Origin: Branchiostoma floridae
Taxonomy: Eukaryota > Chordata > Leptocardii > Amphioxiformes > Branchiostomatidae
Direction of reading: 5' to 3'
Assembly (NCBI RefSeq): GCF_000003815.2
Contig: NC_049979.1
Location: forward strand, 17,840,401 to 17,904,400
Length of the DNA: 64,000 nucleotides
Positions 48,401 to 59,112 of this stretch are shown here, one piece after another (the stretch's first letter is position 1; each line of letters opens with the position of its first letter). The notes beneath the pieces were generated by a model. It was given only the letters and a program-made list of their open reading frames with translations. It was not told where the DNA came from and searched no databases. The translations under genes and the position numbers were made by a program.

Positions 48401-51400
48401 TCATTACCATACCTAATAATCTTTACAGCATCAAGCAATTTACAAATACCTCCACAGCATGTTTTGTACAGCTTGCATCTAGCAAAGTGTCTACGAATGA
48501 AAAATTCCAATAGTAGCTATGAAGTTCATTAAGAGAGCTTTATCCATCTACCTTTCATCTCCTGAAAGTGCTTTCTCTATGGCTTCTGGCAACTCTGATC
48601 TCAGCAAGTCCTGCATGAAACATATATTCATATATATTAAACATCCACATTGATTCTAAACACACAACGGTATTGATATGAAAAACAACCTTCCCATCTC
48701 AAAAACAAGATAAAATTGAATGCAGAATTTTTTACCTTTGTTATGCCTTCTGATCCTCTGCAAAGTGTGGACAGTAAGCTGATAATAGTGGAGACATTGG
48801 CACTAGATTTTGTTGACTCGGGCGTGGCACCAACTGCACCTGGGGTCCCACCTGGTGTACCTGCCTGAGCACCTGTCAGCTGGCCTGATGCACGGCCCTG
48901 TAAGGAACATTCCAGCATAAATTATGTTACACAGGCTGTAGAACTTTACTTGCTGTTCCATTTTACTCCACTTCAATACATAACAATTCAGTCATATCAA
49001 GTTACCATTCCTTGTATTGATGCCTGATATAATTATTCCTATTTAGAAGATAACACATTGCTCTAAATTTCAATGACATCACATGATCACAATGACACTA
49101 TTGCCGCACCTGGTTGGCTAGTCTACTGAGGAGCTCCGAGGTCAGCCCGTGCTCGGCCAGTGGGGCTGGGTCCATCCCACGCCGGGTGAACCTGTCTGCC
49201 AGCGAGGCGAAACAACGCAAGGCTCCGTCTGCAACCTGGGAGGGAAACATACATGTACAGATATTACAGTTACCATGCAATATGTACTTTGTAAAGATAC
49301 ACCTCCATTGATGATGACACTTAACAGACCTGTTCATATCAGCTATAACCCCCACCATGATGAGAACAGTAAAATATTCTTTTATCTTTATTTATTCGTT
49401 TGGCTGTTTACAGACAGCCAGGGCTGCCCAACTAGCCATTGGCTATTACCAAGCATGTTGGGCATATATATAGAAAGGAGAGTTGAGTGAAAGGCATTTT
49501 GACTTGTCCCACCTGTGGGTCCTCATGTCTGAGCAGTGTGGAGAGGGACTCCACACAGGTTGGTAGCGATGTGTCCTGGGGCTCCATCTTCCCACACAGC
49601 CGTGACACCACCGCCATGGCTGAGTGCAGGGTGTCTTTGTGCACCAGGGAGCCATTGTCACGGATAAATGTCAGCACACAGTTCAGACCTCCTGCTTCAA
49701 ACACAGCTCCTGACTCACGTGTACACATCAACTCCAGCACCTGAGGGAGTTACAGACAGCAGAGTGAACCTCGGTTCTGATAATCAAAATTATCACAAAA
49801 CAAGCCATAATGTATAGGCGTATGCACTTCCCAGAAAATTATCCTACTTATATAAACTATTTCAGATGGCTGGTGCAATAGTTAATCCTGATCAACAGAC
49901 AAATGTTAACACAGCCATGACAGTGGAGTACAGTAAGTAAATACTGGACAGCGCTGGTAGACAAAGCATTCTTACCACTAAGCTAGCTTAGTTTGAGTCC
50001 TGCACATCTGCCTACCTTCACACATTGTTCTGCCAGGTCCTTACTGGTCCTAGAGGACAGCTCCACCACTACCAGCCTGTTGCAGATGGCCTTCACAGCA
50101 CCGTCCACTGCCACGATGCGCCGGGTGCACTCCGCAGACACATCCAGGTAGTAGGTGAGGGCGCGGGCAGTCACCTCCAGTACGTTATCAGGAGCACACT
50201 CATCCAGGAAGATCTTACACAGAGCTGGGATGAAAGATCGGGGAGGGCAGCTGAAAGGGAAGAAGTTAGTCATTTAGAATGTGCAACAACATTCTCTGCC
50301 ATTACATTATTATTAGAAAATTGACCCTATTGCAATCAAGATTGCTTCAGCTTTTCATATCAATAATCATAAAATATAAAACAAGCTTGTTTTTCAACAG
50401 AAAATTTTATAAACCAGGAGAAGACGATACACTTAATTAGACAAGGTGCACCGTCATTATGATATGTGACCTCTTATGAAAGCAGGCTGAAACCTGACAC
50501 CACATAGGAAAAAACCATTACATATGTGCAACATGTACTGATGCTCCAGCTGTGTACACAGTATGCTTGTGTACATGTACACAACAGGGATAACTTATAT
50601 CATTCTCATATTACATGTACCATGCATTGACTACTCCGATTGTAACCAGTTATTTTCCCATCAGTTGGAGTGACCTTATTACATGTTCTCACTTGAAGAT
50701 GCAAAATGCAGCATGTTACATGATAATGTGAACTAAAAAAGGACTCCTTTCTAAGGACTACTACTACTTCTCTAATCAACTGATTATAACATCACTTAAG
50801 AAAGTCACTGTTAACATTAATTACTACATGTATATTCTGATTTGGAATTTGGTCCCCATCCTCTACCAGTAACTCCAATAATTGCAAATAATCAAGGTTC
50901 AAGAAAAATAAGAAATTGAAGGCACTATACTGTAATAGTTCACAAAAAAAACTACACATCCCTACCCATGGTAACCTGTTTGTTTCATATACAATATTTT
51001 GCCAAACTGTCACATTGGCTACCAATGTGGCAAAACAAACAAACAAAAATGTAGCAAGAAAACTGTGAACAATTATTCTAACAGCCCTAAGTTAGGGCTG
51101 ATAAAATCTAATATGTTCACAGTTCACAGTGGCCCCCAAGTTAACCACTATTTTTATATCAAACGTAGTTCAAACTAAAGCACCACTACAATGACTTGGC
51201 AAAAATGAATTTTGAACAAGATGATAATATCTTTTATAAGTATAATTTACAAAATCTTACATTTGAGCAGAACTGATGGTGAATATGACCAATTATCCAC
51301 GTTACAACCAAGGCTACATGACATAACTTTTGATCTACAAATATAGCACAATCATAAGTAGCCCACTTTCTTTTGATTGATTGCCTGGTAAATCAATAAT

Positions 51401-54400
51401 GCTCAATTATACACCTACAACTTAGTACAAGTAGCAGACTTCCAATACTATGTTTGGGCTGATTAAAACAGCTTTCTACAAAGAGGGTTTGATATCATAG
51501 AAAAATTACTTAATGGCTCTATCTAATCCCAAACATAACCAATTAGTCTATAGGCATAGTATAGCCTTAGACTCTATATATACACTGCTCAGCTGCCATG
51601 AATATACCCTTTGCTAAAAATATTCACAATCTTTGGTACTAGTCAAAGTTGGACCTCCCCCCATCTTCGAGCTTCTGTGTCACTCCATGGGTTTTACTGT
51701 ATATGGTGTGTGGTTGTGCCAATTCCCACAGGTCTGCCTTATGTCCATATAAAGACATTTACTCCATGTTCCAAGTTACTAGCTCCAGTCTGGCTGATAC
51801 TTTACTGTCTAAGATGGAAAAATACTTGAAAATACTTGAAAAATCAGCATTGTATCAATTTAAGCACCATGTTCTATTCAAGTCCATCTGACCATACTTC
51901 AGTCAAGTTAAAAAATACTACATGCCCAAGATCTCACACAGAATGTTTTGACTGATAAGCGTTTTAATGTAAACAACTGCACAATGACCTCCACCTTACC
52001 TTCAAGAGAAATGAGGCTGACCAAAGGACACAGATGTTTGAGATGACAGGGACAGTTCATGTTTCACAACATTACACCCACAACAATATAAGTTATAACA
52101 CATACAAATGTTTATGTCATACCTGTGACGCGAAAACGTTCGATACGGGTGTTCCGGACCGGGCCGTACGCTTCCGTATCGCACAGGTTCGAAAGGCGTA
52201 TCACACAGGCTTTCTTCGAGTAAATCAAACCATTTCGAGCGGGCCGAATACGGCTCGGTTGGCAATTCGAATACCTCATTCGGACGTTGGAACATTGCTG
52301 TTGCAACACTTTTGGTTCGAGGGCACCAAATTTGTTCAACTTCTGGCGCATTTCGCATCAAAACATGGGTTTCTCAGGTGGATATGACATAAATAAAATA
52401 CAACATGGTGTATTCCGCATCACCCTCTGTCCCAGCCCTCCCGCGGGTCGAGCGGGCCGACCCGCGGTCGGACTGATACCTCGGGTGATACGGAATACAC
52501 AGTGTTGTATTCTATATATATTATATATAACAATAACCATCTCTTCAAAATCAATATACTACGCCATCTTATAGTTTTTACTTCAGGTCAAGGGCAAGCT
52601 ACACACAGATGTCTTCATATGCTCAATGAAACCGTATAGATAGAATTTAATACAAATAGGGGAAAATCTGACATTGCATCACAAATCATGATATAATTTC
52701 TATTTCTGTATCATGTCAGAGTTGTTTTTTTCAGACATAAGGGTACAGCTTTGTAACTTGAAGTTGCAACATTACTTTTTTAAAGAAAAATTGTTGCATA
52801 GCCAGCCAATTTCATACATAGACAACAATTTTCTGTTCATTACATGCCCTTGTACTGAACTCCCTCTTCTCATTTATGCATCATTGCAAGGGCAGTCATT
52901 ACTAAGCACAGGTGGCTATCAGGGAGAATTAACAACACTACAGCTGGAGGGCAGGAACATTACATGTTACTGTTCTGTCACTAAAAGACTAAGAACTGAG
53001 CAAACAGAACCTTGCAATGACTAATGGCTTACACAACCCTGAACACTGCTTTTCATGGTATGGAGGTTATGAATCCTTGTGCCTCAAAAGTGCCAAGGCT
53101 AGTCATGTTAGCATTTGTCTTTCTGACACAATTCTAAAAGATAAACAAACAAAATTACATATAATATACACCGAGTTGTCTGTTGTTCTGATTAATTTTT
53201 CTGGTTTGTTTTTTGCCTGAAGACCTTCTACGGTTGACTTCTCCCTGCCATGACCTGCCTATTGACCAAGGCTAAAATAACCTATAAATACGACCATCAC
53301 ACTGGGAGACGGATACATCCATTTTGAAAGCTCAACAGTTTTGTAAATTAGACCTTCTACTACATCATCATAAGCATATGCATCTTAGTTACAAATAGTA
53401 ATTTCTTTATCTGTCAGCAAATCTACCTATAGTGATGTAATAATGACAGGGTAGTCAACTGACACAGACCAGCATGACCCTGGGTCATGATGTAATAATG
53501 CCAAATTTCCCAACTACTGAGGACTGGTACCCTTTACATTGTATTTGCATGTCCTCTCATTTTGATGAATCATCTTACCATCATTGGTAGTCTATTGTTT
53601 TGCCTAATAGTAATCCTGTACAACAGAATAGTCATGATGATAAATTTCTTTGTTCAAAGATAATGCTACTTTTGTTAGGCAAATGAATGATTGCATCATC
53701 TGAGAATCATCACTTTATTTGATAGTTTCTAGGAAACACATCATATATAAATTACTATAATCAACTTATTTGGAAAGAGCTTTCCTCTCAAGGATGTTGG
53801 CATTGTTTATGGACTAGAGTTTAAAGTTCAACTGGCCATCCTCCTTACAAATACCATGCAGTGTTATGCTGGCATTGCACAATACACGTCTCTTAGGACC
53901 CAGAGTGCTTAGCCAAAGTTGTGAACATATACAGACAGGATTGTTTGCCAGGAAGTAAATAGGCAAAGAAAGGCAATTATGTAATCCACATGGTGACAAA
54001 GAGGAACAGAAATGGCTAATATTTTCCAGAGAAAGAAAAATGCACTTGAATAAAAATGAAACAATTTTGGTACAATGTAGCTCTCGCATACACGTGGAAC
54101 TGCTGTTAGAGCTGTGTTTCAAAACACAAACTTGTTTTTCCCATGGGTTATTTTTACATTCACGATGCATACAAACCACTAACAAAACAACATTATTGCA
54201 TCTTTGCTTCCTTCATATCAAATCTTCAATTCAAATCTTCAACTATCCTACTAAAACAACAGTCCTACATTTAAAACATACATAAATACAGTATGTGGTT
54301 TCCTGCTTCTGCATAAATAACATCCATCTTGATACACAGGAGTTCATGTTTTCTTTCTGGGTGCCACTTGGCTGTTTATGACTCATCCACCAAAACAGGA

Positions 54401-55195
54401 TGCAACTCACACGGTCAAGAGACAAATTATCACAATGTCAGACAATGTGAGTTTGACTAATAATGTTTGTCACTTGTGTTAAACGAAATTCAACCTTCTT
54501 TCCATACATGTATCAGGACGAGAAACTCTCCCTTTCTCATCATCATGGGATTTAAATTCGTAAACCTCGGAAACATTTTGTCTGGAGAAAAGCTGAATCT
54601 ATAGTGGACAAAGCCTATGTGAATTTTCAATAACAAATAAACATGTCCATACAGGAAAACATAAAATGTGTAATGACAAAGTTAAGATGACCAGAAGCAG
54701 GTGGACTAGTTCCCCTCACGTGGCCTCATTGTTCCGTTGTTCGGAGGCCACAGCTGACACTGCAGCCCTTTGTTGTCTTTCCACAACTGACGAGACAAAC
54801 CCTAGCTTTCTATCGGCTAAAAATCATGTGTTCAAATCATCAATATCATAAACAACCAATGCTTTAACTTAAAATATCGTTCTCTTATGTTCACGTAGTA
54901 TTGTTCTTGGTTCCTCTTTCCATAACGATGACTTGGACAGACGGAAAGTGGGAATTCCCGTTCGTCAGTGGAAACCGTCTCGTAAGTCTGACTATGATAT
55001 ACACAACTCGGCATCTGGTAAACATTATGTGATGTGCACAAGAGTGGTTCCTTACCTTTCGAAGCACCTGTCCACGTTGTCTGACATGAGTAACAGCATA
55101 CAGAGCTGTTCCAGAGCGATAAGCTGCATGTCCCTCTCATCTCCCTGGCCCATGGACAGCCACTCCAACAGTGTCTCGGGGTCCACGTCCGCCAT
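30155..55195 (-). CDS. HECTD1: E3 ubiquitin ligase HECTD1 (complete, 41 coding exons, one apparent frameshift)
   Basis: HECTD1 is a giant HECT ubiquitin ligase. Exons 1-20: 55056-55195, 50016-50250, 49513-49740, 49110-49235, 48736-48897, 48552-48610, 47996-48207, 47530-47705, 47110-47405, 46786-46927, 46410-46595, 45961-46252, 45584-45847, 45021-45235, 44635-44781, 44321-44400, 44028-44139, 43673-43807, 43321-43460, 42150-42293. Exons 21-41: 41765-41944, 41290-41453, 40998-41174, 39906-40799, 39374-39472, 37975-38168, 37264-37423, 36898-36977, 36607-36743, 36034-36079, 35546-35728, 35088-35374, 34774-34901, 33223-33421, 32969-33106, 32334-32748, 31842-32043, 31515-31593, 31158-31251, 30739-30889, 30155-30437. 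The protein starts [20 protein letters not shown] and ends EKGFHLN. The exons sum to 7781 nt; one added base gives 2593 residues against 2610 in human. That base is missing in exon 32. The junction of exons 26 and 27 is the least certain. Confidence 0.95.
33509..34588. mobile_element. TIR element with internal ~293-bp tandem units, in HECTD1 intron 33
   Basis: The left end TACCTCCATGAAAA (33509) is inverted at the right end as TTTTTCATGGAGGTA (to 34588). Inside, two diverged units of about 293 bp begin at roughly 33793 and 34086 with CCTCATTAATTATGCAAAT. They share CTAAGGTACCC, TGACAAAAATGCCCCTGC and CTAGGGGGCCCAAAC-like blocks. A (CA)n tract at 34504-34556 precedes the right end. It is non-coding and lies in the intron between exons 33 and 34. 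Confidence 0.65.
35088..35374 (-). other. HECTD1: HECTD1 exon 32 with a 1-base frame break
   Basis: The exon opens in frame with exon 31 ([20 protein letters not shown], then [12 protein letters not shown]). It then loses frame near the CCCCC run (+ strand GGGGG around 35273-35277). The conserved continuation [19 protein letters not shown] is one base out. Adding one C restores one frame through the exon and makes the whole gene a multiple of three. This is most simply a homopolymer sequencing or assembly error. An alternative is a 53-nt intron with donor GTGAGG and acceptor CACAG, which would also keep frame but would delete residues that resemble human HECTD1. Confidence 0.8.
36165..36575 (+). 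mobile_element. LINE 3' end, reverse-transcriptase tail remnant, in HECTD1 intron 29
   Basis: A 77-codon plus-strand frame (36172-36405) reads [31 protein letters not shown] and, near the end, [16 protein letters not shown]. This is the pattern seen at the C-terminus of non-LTR retrotransposon polyproteins (a tLxxRR block, an HPL block, then an R-x-x-NSF block). It is followed by a short 3' UTR ending in AATAAAGAAAGAAG. The element is 5'-truncated and antisense to HECTD1. Confidence 0.7.
39906..42293 (-). other. HECTD1: HECTD1 Sad1/UNC-like, MIB/HERC2 and Ser-rich linker exons
   Basis: Exons 20-22 encode the beta-sandwich (Sad1/UNC or discoidin-like) domain, recognisable by [20 protein letters not shown] and [20 protein letters not shown]. 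Exon 23 begins the MIB/HERC2 domain ([18 protein letters not shown] and [10 protein letters not shown]), which is completed at the start of exon 24 ([17 protein letters not shown]). The rest of the 894-nt exon 24 is a disordered Ser/Glu/Arg-rich linker whose sequence is mostly not conserved, apart from SVPNLSS and [12 protein letters not shown]. Confidence 0.88.
42355..43263. mobile_element. TA-flanked TIR transposon (pogo/mariner-like), 909 bp, in HECTD1 intron 19
   Basis: The element starts CAGTCAAACTTG after TA (42353-42354) and ends CAGGTTTGACTG before TA (43264-43265). These are inverted ends with a TA target duplication, as in the Tc1/mariner/pogo superfamily. Subterminal copies of GGTTGTTGACTGGAGTTGGT occur near both ends (about 42400 and 43205). 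There is no transposase frame, so it is non-autonomous. Confidence 0.8.
47110..48207 (-). other. HECTD1: HECTD1 ankyrin-repeat exons
   Basis: Exons 7-9 encode the ankyrin repeats, used for substrate or partner binding. Motifs include [40 protein letters not shown] and [20 protein letters not shown]. The preceding exons (49110-50250) encode the helical ARM-like N-terminal region. The donor of exon 7 was placed at ACCGGTA|GTAAGT, giving DTGTFEV where human has DTGAFEV. Confidence 0.9.
50251..55055 (-). other. HECTD1 intron 1 (4.8 kb) with repeat islands
   Basis: This is the longest intron of the gene. It is mostly unremarkable AT-rich DNA. Two features stand out: a GC-richer island at about 52130-52380 with open frames on both strands, and a TA-flanked palindromic MITE at 52401-52507. 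I recognise no conserved coding exon here. Confidence 0.65.
52401..52507. mobile_element. Palindromic MITE with TA target duplication, 107 bp
   Basis: CAACATGGTGTATTCCGCAT at 52401 is inverted at the right end as ATACGGAATACACAGTGTTG (to 52507). Both ends are flanked by TA. The centre is a GC-rich palindrome (CCCGCGGGTCGAGCGGGCCG onward). It is mariner-like in target choice and non-coding. Confidence 0.8.
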
Positions 55196-55777
55196 CTTGG
55201 GTTTATGGCCGACGGTCTGCTCCGATGGTTTTGGTACACTGTAGGCACTGCTGATCGGGAAAACGCGGCCTGCTGACAGCGATAGTCGATATTTTTTACA
55301 GCATATGAAATGGTAGACGAGAATACCGAGACTCAGGTGAAAATATGAGTCGTTTCCGGTCTTCTTCGGGAACGTTTCACCAGGCTTGCATCACAGATGA
55401 CCCTTGGCCCAGGCTGCCCATATACACCCGGTATCCTGCTAGAAGCAGCCTAAAGTCTTCGTCATAAAAACATTTCTGCCGTTTCAATTGGAAGCTATCT
55501 CTGCAGAAAATGATCTTCAGCTGATCTTGGCGTATTTAAAGTCCCGTCTGGACTCGCAACTGGCTCGATTTGTTTACGAAGGACAGGTTTTGTTGTCCTC
55601 CAAATAGCGGCTGCTGTCAATACCAGCCAGCCTCGTTCTGGTATTACCTACGCGAATGAGTGACCCGGGGTCAAATAGCCGATTACGTCATCCTATTTAC
55701 AGCGACATCTAGCGGTTAAGTAGCGACGTGTATCATATCAACAAGAGCCCGATGAGCTCTGTTGCTAGGCAGTACAT

Positions 55778-55921
55778 GTAGAAGCCAGTTAATCGCACAA
55801 CGGATTACCGCACACTTCTGTTAATTGCACGGAATCCCAAAATTCCAAACCAGTGCTGTCCAGCTGGATAACTTGCACGAAATACACTGGCAAAATGGAT
55901 GTGCAATTAATCGGCTTCTAC
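55778..55921. mobile_element. Short MITE, about 144 bp
   Basis: GTAGAAGCCAGTTAATCGCAC at 55778 is inverted with three mismatches as GTGCAATTAATCGGCTTCTAC ending at 55921. It is non-coding. The ends resemble pogo-type elements, but the target duplication is not clear. Confidence 0.7.
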
Positions 55922-56789
55922 TGCAATGGCTTAGATGTAACAACCGGGCTTGTCGTATATTTGTCATCGTTCACGTTTTCTTGAATTGTTCTGTACGTAT
56001 TTCTGCAGGTGTGCGACTTTACACATTAGCCTGGCTTTTCACTACCCGTCTGAAATGCTATATTTAACTTTATACCTAGTGATTAAACACCGTTCTTTAA
56101 ACATACTTCATAGTTTTTATTGGTTGCCATACATTGTACCCTGTACGATTGTTGAGCAATAAATTCATTCATTTATAACCTCCCTGCTGTAAAGGCCCAT
56201 TACGTAATTAATAACAATAAGACAATGTAGAAAGTAGATTTTTACACAGTAAGTTAGATAAACCGTATGAATGAATGCGAAACTCAAGCCATATGATACG
56301 CTATGTCAGGCCTGATACGCATGACCGTTCTAATGACGTTTGTACACGTACCGTCTCTTCTCAAGTCGGTACGCGTTTCTCAGTATGTGTGCGACAAAAG
56401 GCGTGCAAAGCAAACTGAAGTCACACATCTACTCGGAGAATAAATTGGCCCAAACTTACAATAGACTCCTTGAGTAGACCAAACCCGAGTGCGTGGTGGG
56501 AGTACTGTGGAAATATTTCTCCAGCAATAGGACGACGTGGATCACAACTGCGTGAACTTTTTAACAAATAATTTTTAAACGACTTTGCTCAGTACAAGGC
56601 CATTGGCCACTTCTAGACACTACTATGCTCACTGTGGTAGCATCTCTTGTCCGTAAGTCAGAAATATCGAGCTTTTAATATGAAGAAATTCTTCCTTAGC
56701 CAATGTATATTTCAAATAGAGTAGCCCTCAGGGCTGTGTCATTCTTTTTGACTTGTCAGATTTACGCTTTTGTCTGGGCACAAATGAGT

Positions 56790-57089
56790 TACTCTCCAAG
56801 CAGAGGTTTAGGCTCCGGCTGTTTTTTAACGTTTTTTTAGTCGTTTTTATCGGGCTTTCTATTTTGCCATTTTTTTTCGTTGTGCCAAATTCTTGAGTAA
56901 CACAGAACNNNNNNNNNNNNNNNNNNNNNNNNNNNNNNNNNNNNNNNNNNNNNNNNNNNNNNNNNNNNNNNNNNNNNNNNNNNNNNNNNNNNNNNNNNNN
57001 NNNNNNNNATGGCAAAATAGAAAGCCCGATAAAAACGACTAAAAAAACGTTAAAAAACAGCCGGAGCCTAAACCTCTGCTTGGAGAGTA
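56790..57089. mobile_element. Young foldback/Mutator-like element, perfect 81-bp arms, 9-bp target duplication
   Basis: The arm at 56790-56870 starts TACTCTCCAAGCAGAGG and is the exact reverse complement of 57009-57089. The flanking CAAATGAGT at 56781-56789 is repeated at 57090-57098, a 9-bp target duplication typical of Mutator-like elements. The N run 56909-57008 falls in the centre, so the true length and content are unknown. The right end is 87 bp upstream of the TRIM start codon. Confidence 0.85.
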
Positions 57090-57176
57090 CAAATGAGTGA
57101 CATTTCGCCTGTGTGACGATGTGAAACCTGTGTGTTGTCATCACTGGTAAAACCTGTTCCATCACCTTGAATTATC

Positions 57177-59112
57177 ATGGCTACCACACAGCAGTACGAG
57201 TCAAAGTTTAGGCAACAGATGAGAGAGGAATTCCTCTCCTGTAGCATCTGTACGGATACTTTCAAGAAACCGAAAGTTCTGCCCTGCCAGCATACGTTTT
57301 GTTCGACCTGTCTGCGAGATTGGGCCGAAGCGCGCAAGCCCTTCCAATGCCCGATGTGCCGTGTGTCAGTGGACCTGCCAGCTCAGGGCGTGTCGGGCTT
57401 TCAAGACAACCGTCTTGTGGCCGAGCTTTGTGAGCAGTTCTCAGACAAGCTTTCCACAAGTCCACCGAAGGCTGAGCAACGTAACCAAGGCAAATGTTAC
57501 TTCCACCCAGGGCAGGACATAGCTTTGTTCTGCCAGCAGTGCAAGATGCCAGCCTGCAACCACTGCGTCAACGAGAGGCACACAGGCCACACGTTTTGGA
57601 GTGTGGAAGAAGGGGCATTCCAAAGAAAGGATGTATTCGCGAGCTTGATCACTGACAGCCATCGATTCCGCGAGACGATCGTTGGGAAGCTCCAGCACCT
57701 TGAGCACGGAGAGAAAAGGCTGAACCAGCAAAAGAAAGAAGCTGACGAGGGTGTCGCAAGGGTTGTGGCTGACGCAATAGCGCAGCTACGCAGCTCCGAA
57801 AAAGTCCTGCTGTCTGAGATTGACGAAAACTACCGTCAGAATCTTGGACCCATCAAACAGAAGCACAACGCACTACTCGCGCAAGTTGCTCAGCTCACAG
57901 AGGCATGTGACGCTGCACGGCTCTCCCTGAGTCAGGGGGGTCGCGAGGCCCTAGGGCAAGAGGCGGCCCTGCACAAGATGCTATCGAGGTACCGAACCGA
58001 CCCGTCGTCGCAGCTGGCGCCCATACAAGCACAGGTTGTCACCTTCCAGCCAGCTACCATCGACCTCCGCAATCAAAAGTTAGGCAACCTTAGTCTCCAG
58101 TCATTCANNNNNNNNNNNNNNNNNNNNNNNNNNNNNNNNNNNNNNNNNNNNNNNNNNNNNNNNNNNNNNNNNNNNNNNNNNNNNNNNNNNNNNNNNNNNN
58201 NNNNNNNCTCACTCCACAGACAGGTGGATATAGCCACCGTTAAGTCCGGGTCCGGGTAGCCCAACAAGTCCGGGGCCGGGTAGCCCAACAAGCCCAGGTC
58301 CTAGACTAACCATCCCGGGGATAGCTTCAACAGGTGCGACTGTTTCCCGCGCTCGTAATAACGAGGTGTACATCACCGACAAGAGGAACTGCCGGATCCT
58401 GGTCTACAATTTGCAGGGTGCCCATATCCGCCATTTCACCACTTCTGTTCCAGGTGCAGCCGGCACGGAGGTGATGGGGCCAGATGATGTCGAGGAGGAG
58501 GAGGCAGGGAACCTCTGGGTGGTGGGAGTTATCGACAAAACACGTGACCAACTTGCCGTGCAGTATGCTAAAGACTGCAGCTTCGTCAGCAAGATAGACC
58601 TGAAGCTGAAATATCCATCCTCGAGCCTAAGCATAGCCGTGAACAAGAAAAAGAACTACATCGTCCTGCCGTACGACGTCAGCCGTGACGCCGTCAACAT
58701 CTGTAAGCCGAACGGTTCTACTGTTCGACACGTCGGTGGCGGGAAACACGGCGTTAAGCATGCCAGTGGATTCGCTGTGAACAACGATGGAAACATCTAC
58801 ATCTCCGATGATGAAAACCACAGCATCTTCGTGTATGACGGGAAGGGGAAATTCCTGTTCAAGTTCGGTAGCTACGGTACCGGTGATGGTCAGATGAACC
58901 AACCCCGTGGCGTGTGTACCGACACATCCGGCAACGTCGTCGTGGCAGACACGGGGAACCGCCGTGTGGAGTTGTTTGACGCTAAAGGGACGTTTCTCCG
59001 TCACATCAGCGCCAACATGAATGCTCCCGTTGCAGTAGCAGTGGGTCAGCATGGGCAACTGGTCATCAGTGACATTGGGAACAACGCCATATCTGTTTTC
59101 GACAGGTACTAA
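57177..59112 (+). CDS. TRIM-NHL protein (TRIM2/3/71-like), interrupted by a gap
   Basis: This is a probable RING E3 ubiquitin ligase of the TRIM-NHL class. Upstream of the gap one long frame encodes a C3HC4 RING at residues 22-61 (CSICTDTF through CPMC) and a B-box 2 at about 107-143 (CYFHPGQDIALFCQQCKM, then CVNERHTGH). A coiled coil follows at about 150-260. After the gap (58108-58207) a proline linker (SPGPGSPT repeats) leads to NHL beta-propeller blades (EVYITDKRNCRILVYN, NIYISDDENHSIFVYD, NVVVADTGNRRVELFD, LVISDIGNNAISVFDRY) and TAA. The two halves are in different frames as written, but the N run is a placeholder. The NHL frame has a TAG at 58231-58233, so either an intron ends at GGATATAG or the locus is damaged. 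Which TRIM subfamily it belongs to is not settled. AATAAA at 59463-59468 may be its poly(A) signal. Confidence 0.85.
58236..58300 (+). repeat. 24-nt minisatellite encoding SPGPGSPT
   Basis: The unit AGTCCGGGGCCGGGTAGCCC plus AACA repeats about two and a half times just after the gap. In the NHL frame it encodes tandem SPGPGSPT, a flexible linker between coiled coil and propeller. Repeats of this kind are a plausible cause of the assembly gap beside it. Confidence 0.75.

Larger units (their letters stand above)
55196..57176. other. Divergent intergenic region between HECTD1 and the TRIM-NHL gene
   Basis: It holds the HECTD1 promoter and 5' UTR (from 55196), an inverted-repeat MITE at 55778-55921, a stretch ending CAATAAATTCATTCATTT near 56160-56180 that looks like a retroelement tail, and a young TIR element at 56790-57089. 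The TRIM 5' UTR must lie mostly within the 87 bp after that element or inside it. Confidence 0.6.

Noticed and set aside
54040-54285. 81-codon frame in HECTD1 intron 1
   Set aside because: No motif, AT-rich intronic composition and no splice support.
56010-56180. Definite LINE or SINE tail ending AATAAATTCATTCATTT
   Set aside because: The tail looks retroelement-like, but no coding or tRNA-like part was recognised, so it is only mentioned in the intergenic entry.
58236-58300. Short direct repeats considered as a CRISPR-like array
   Set aside because: Units are contiguous without spacers, are in frame and encode a linker; the genome is eukaryotic.
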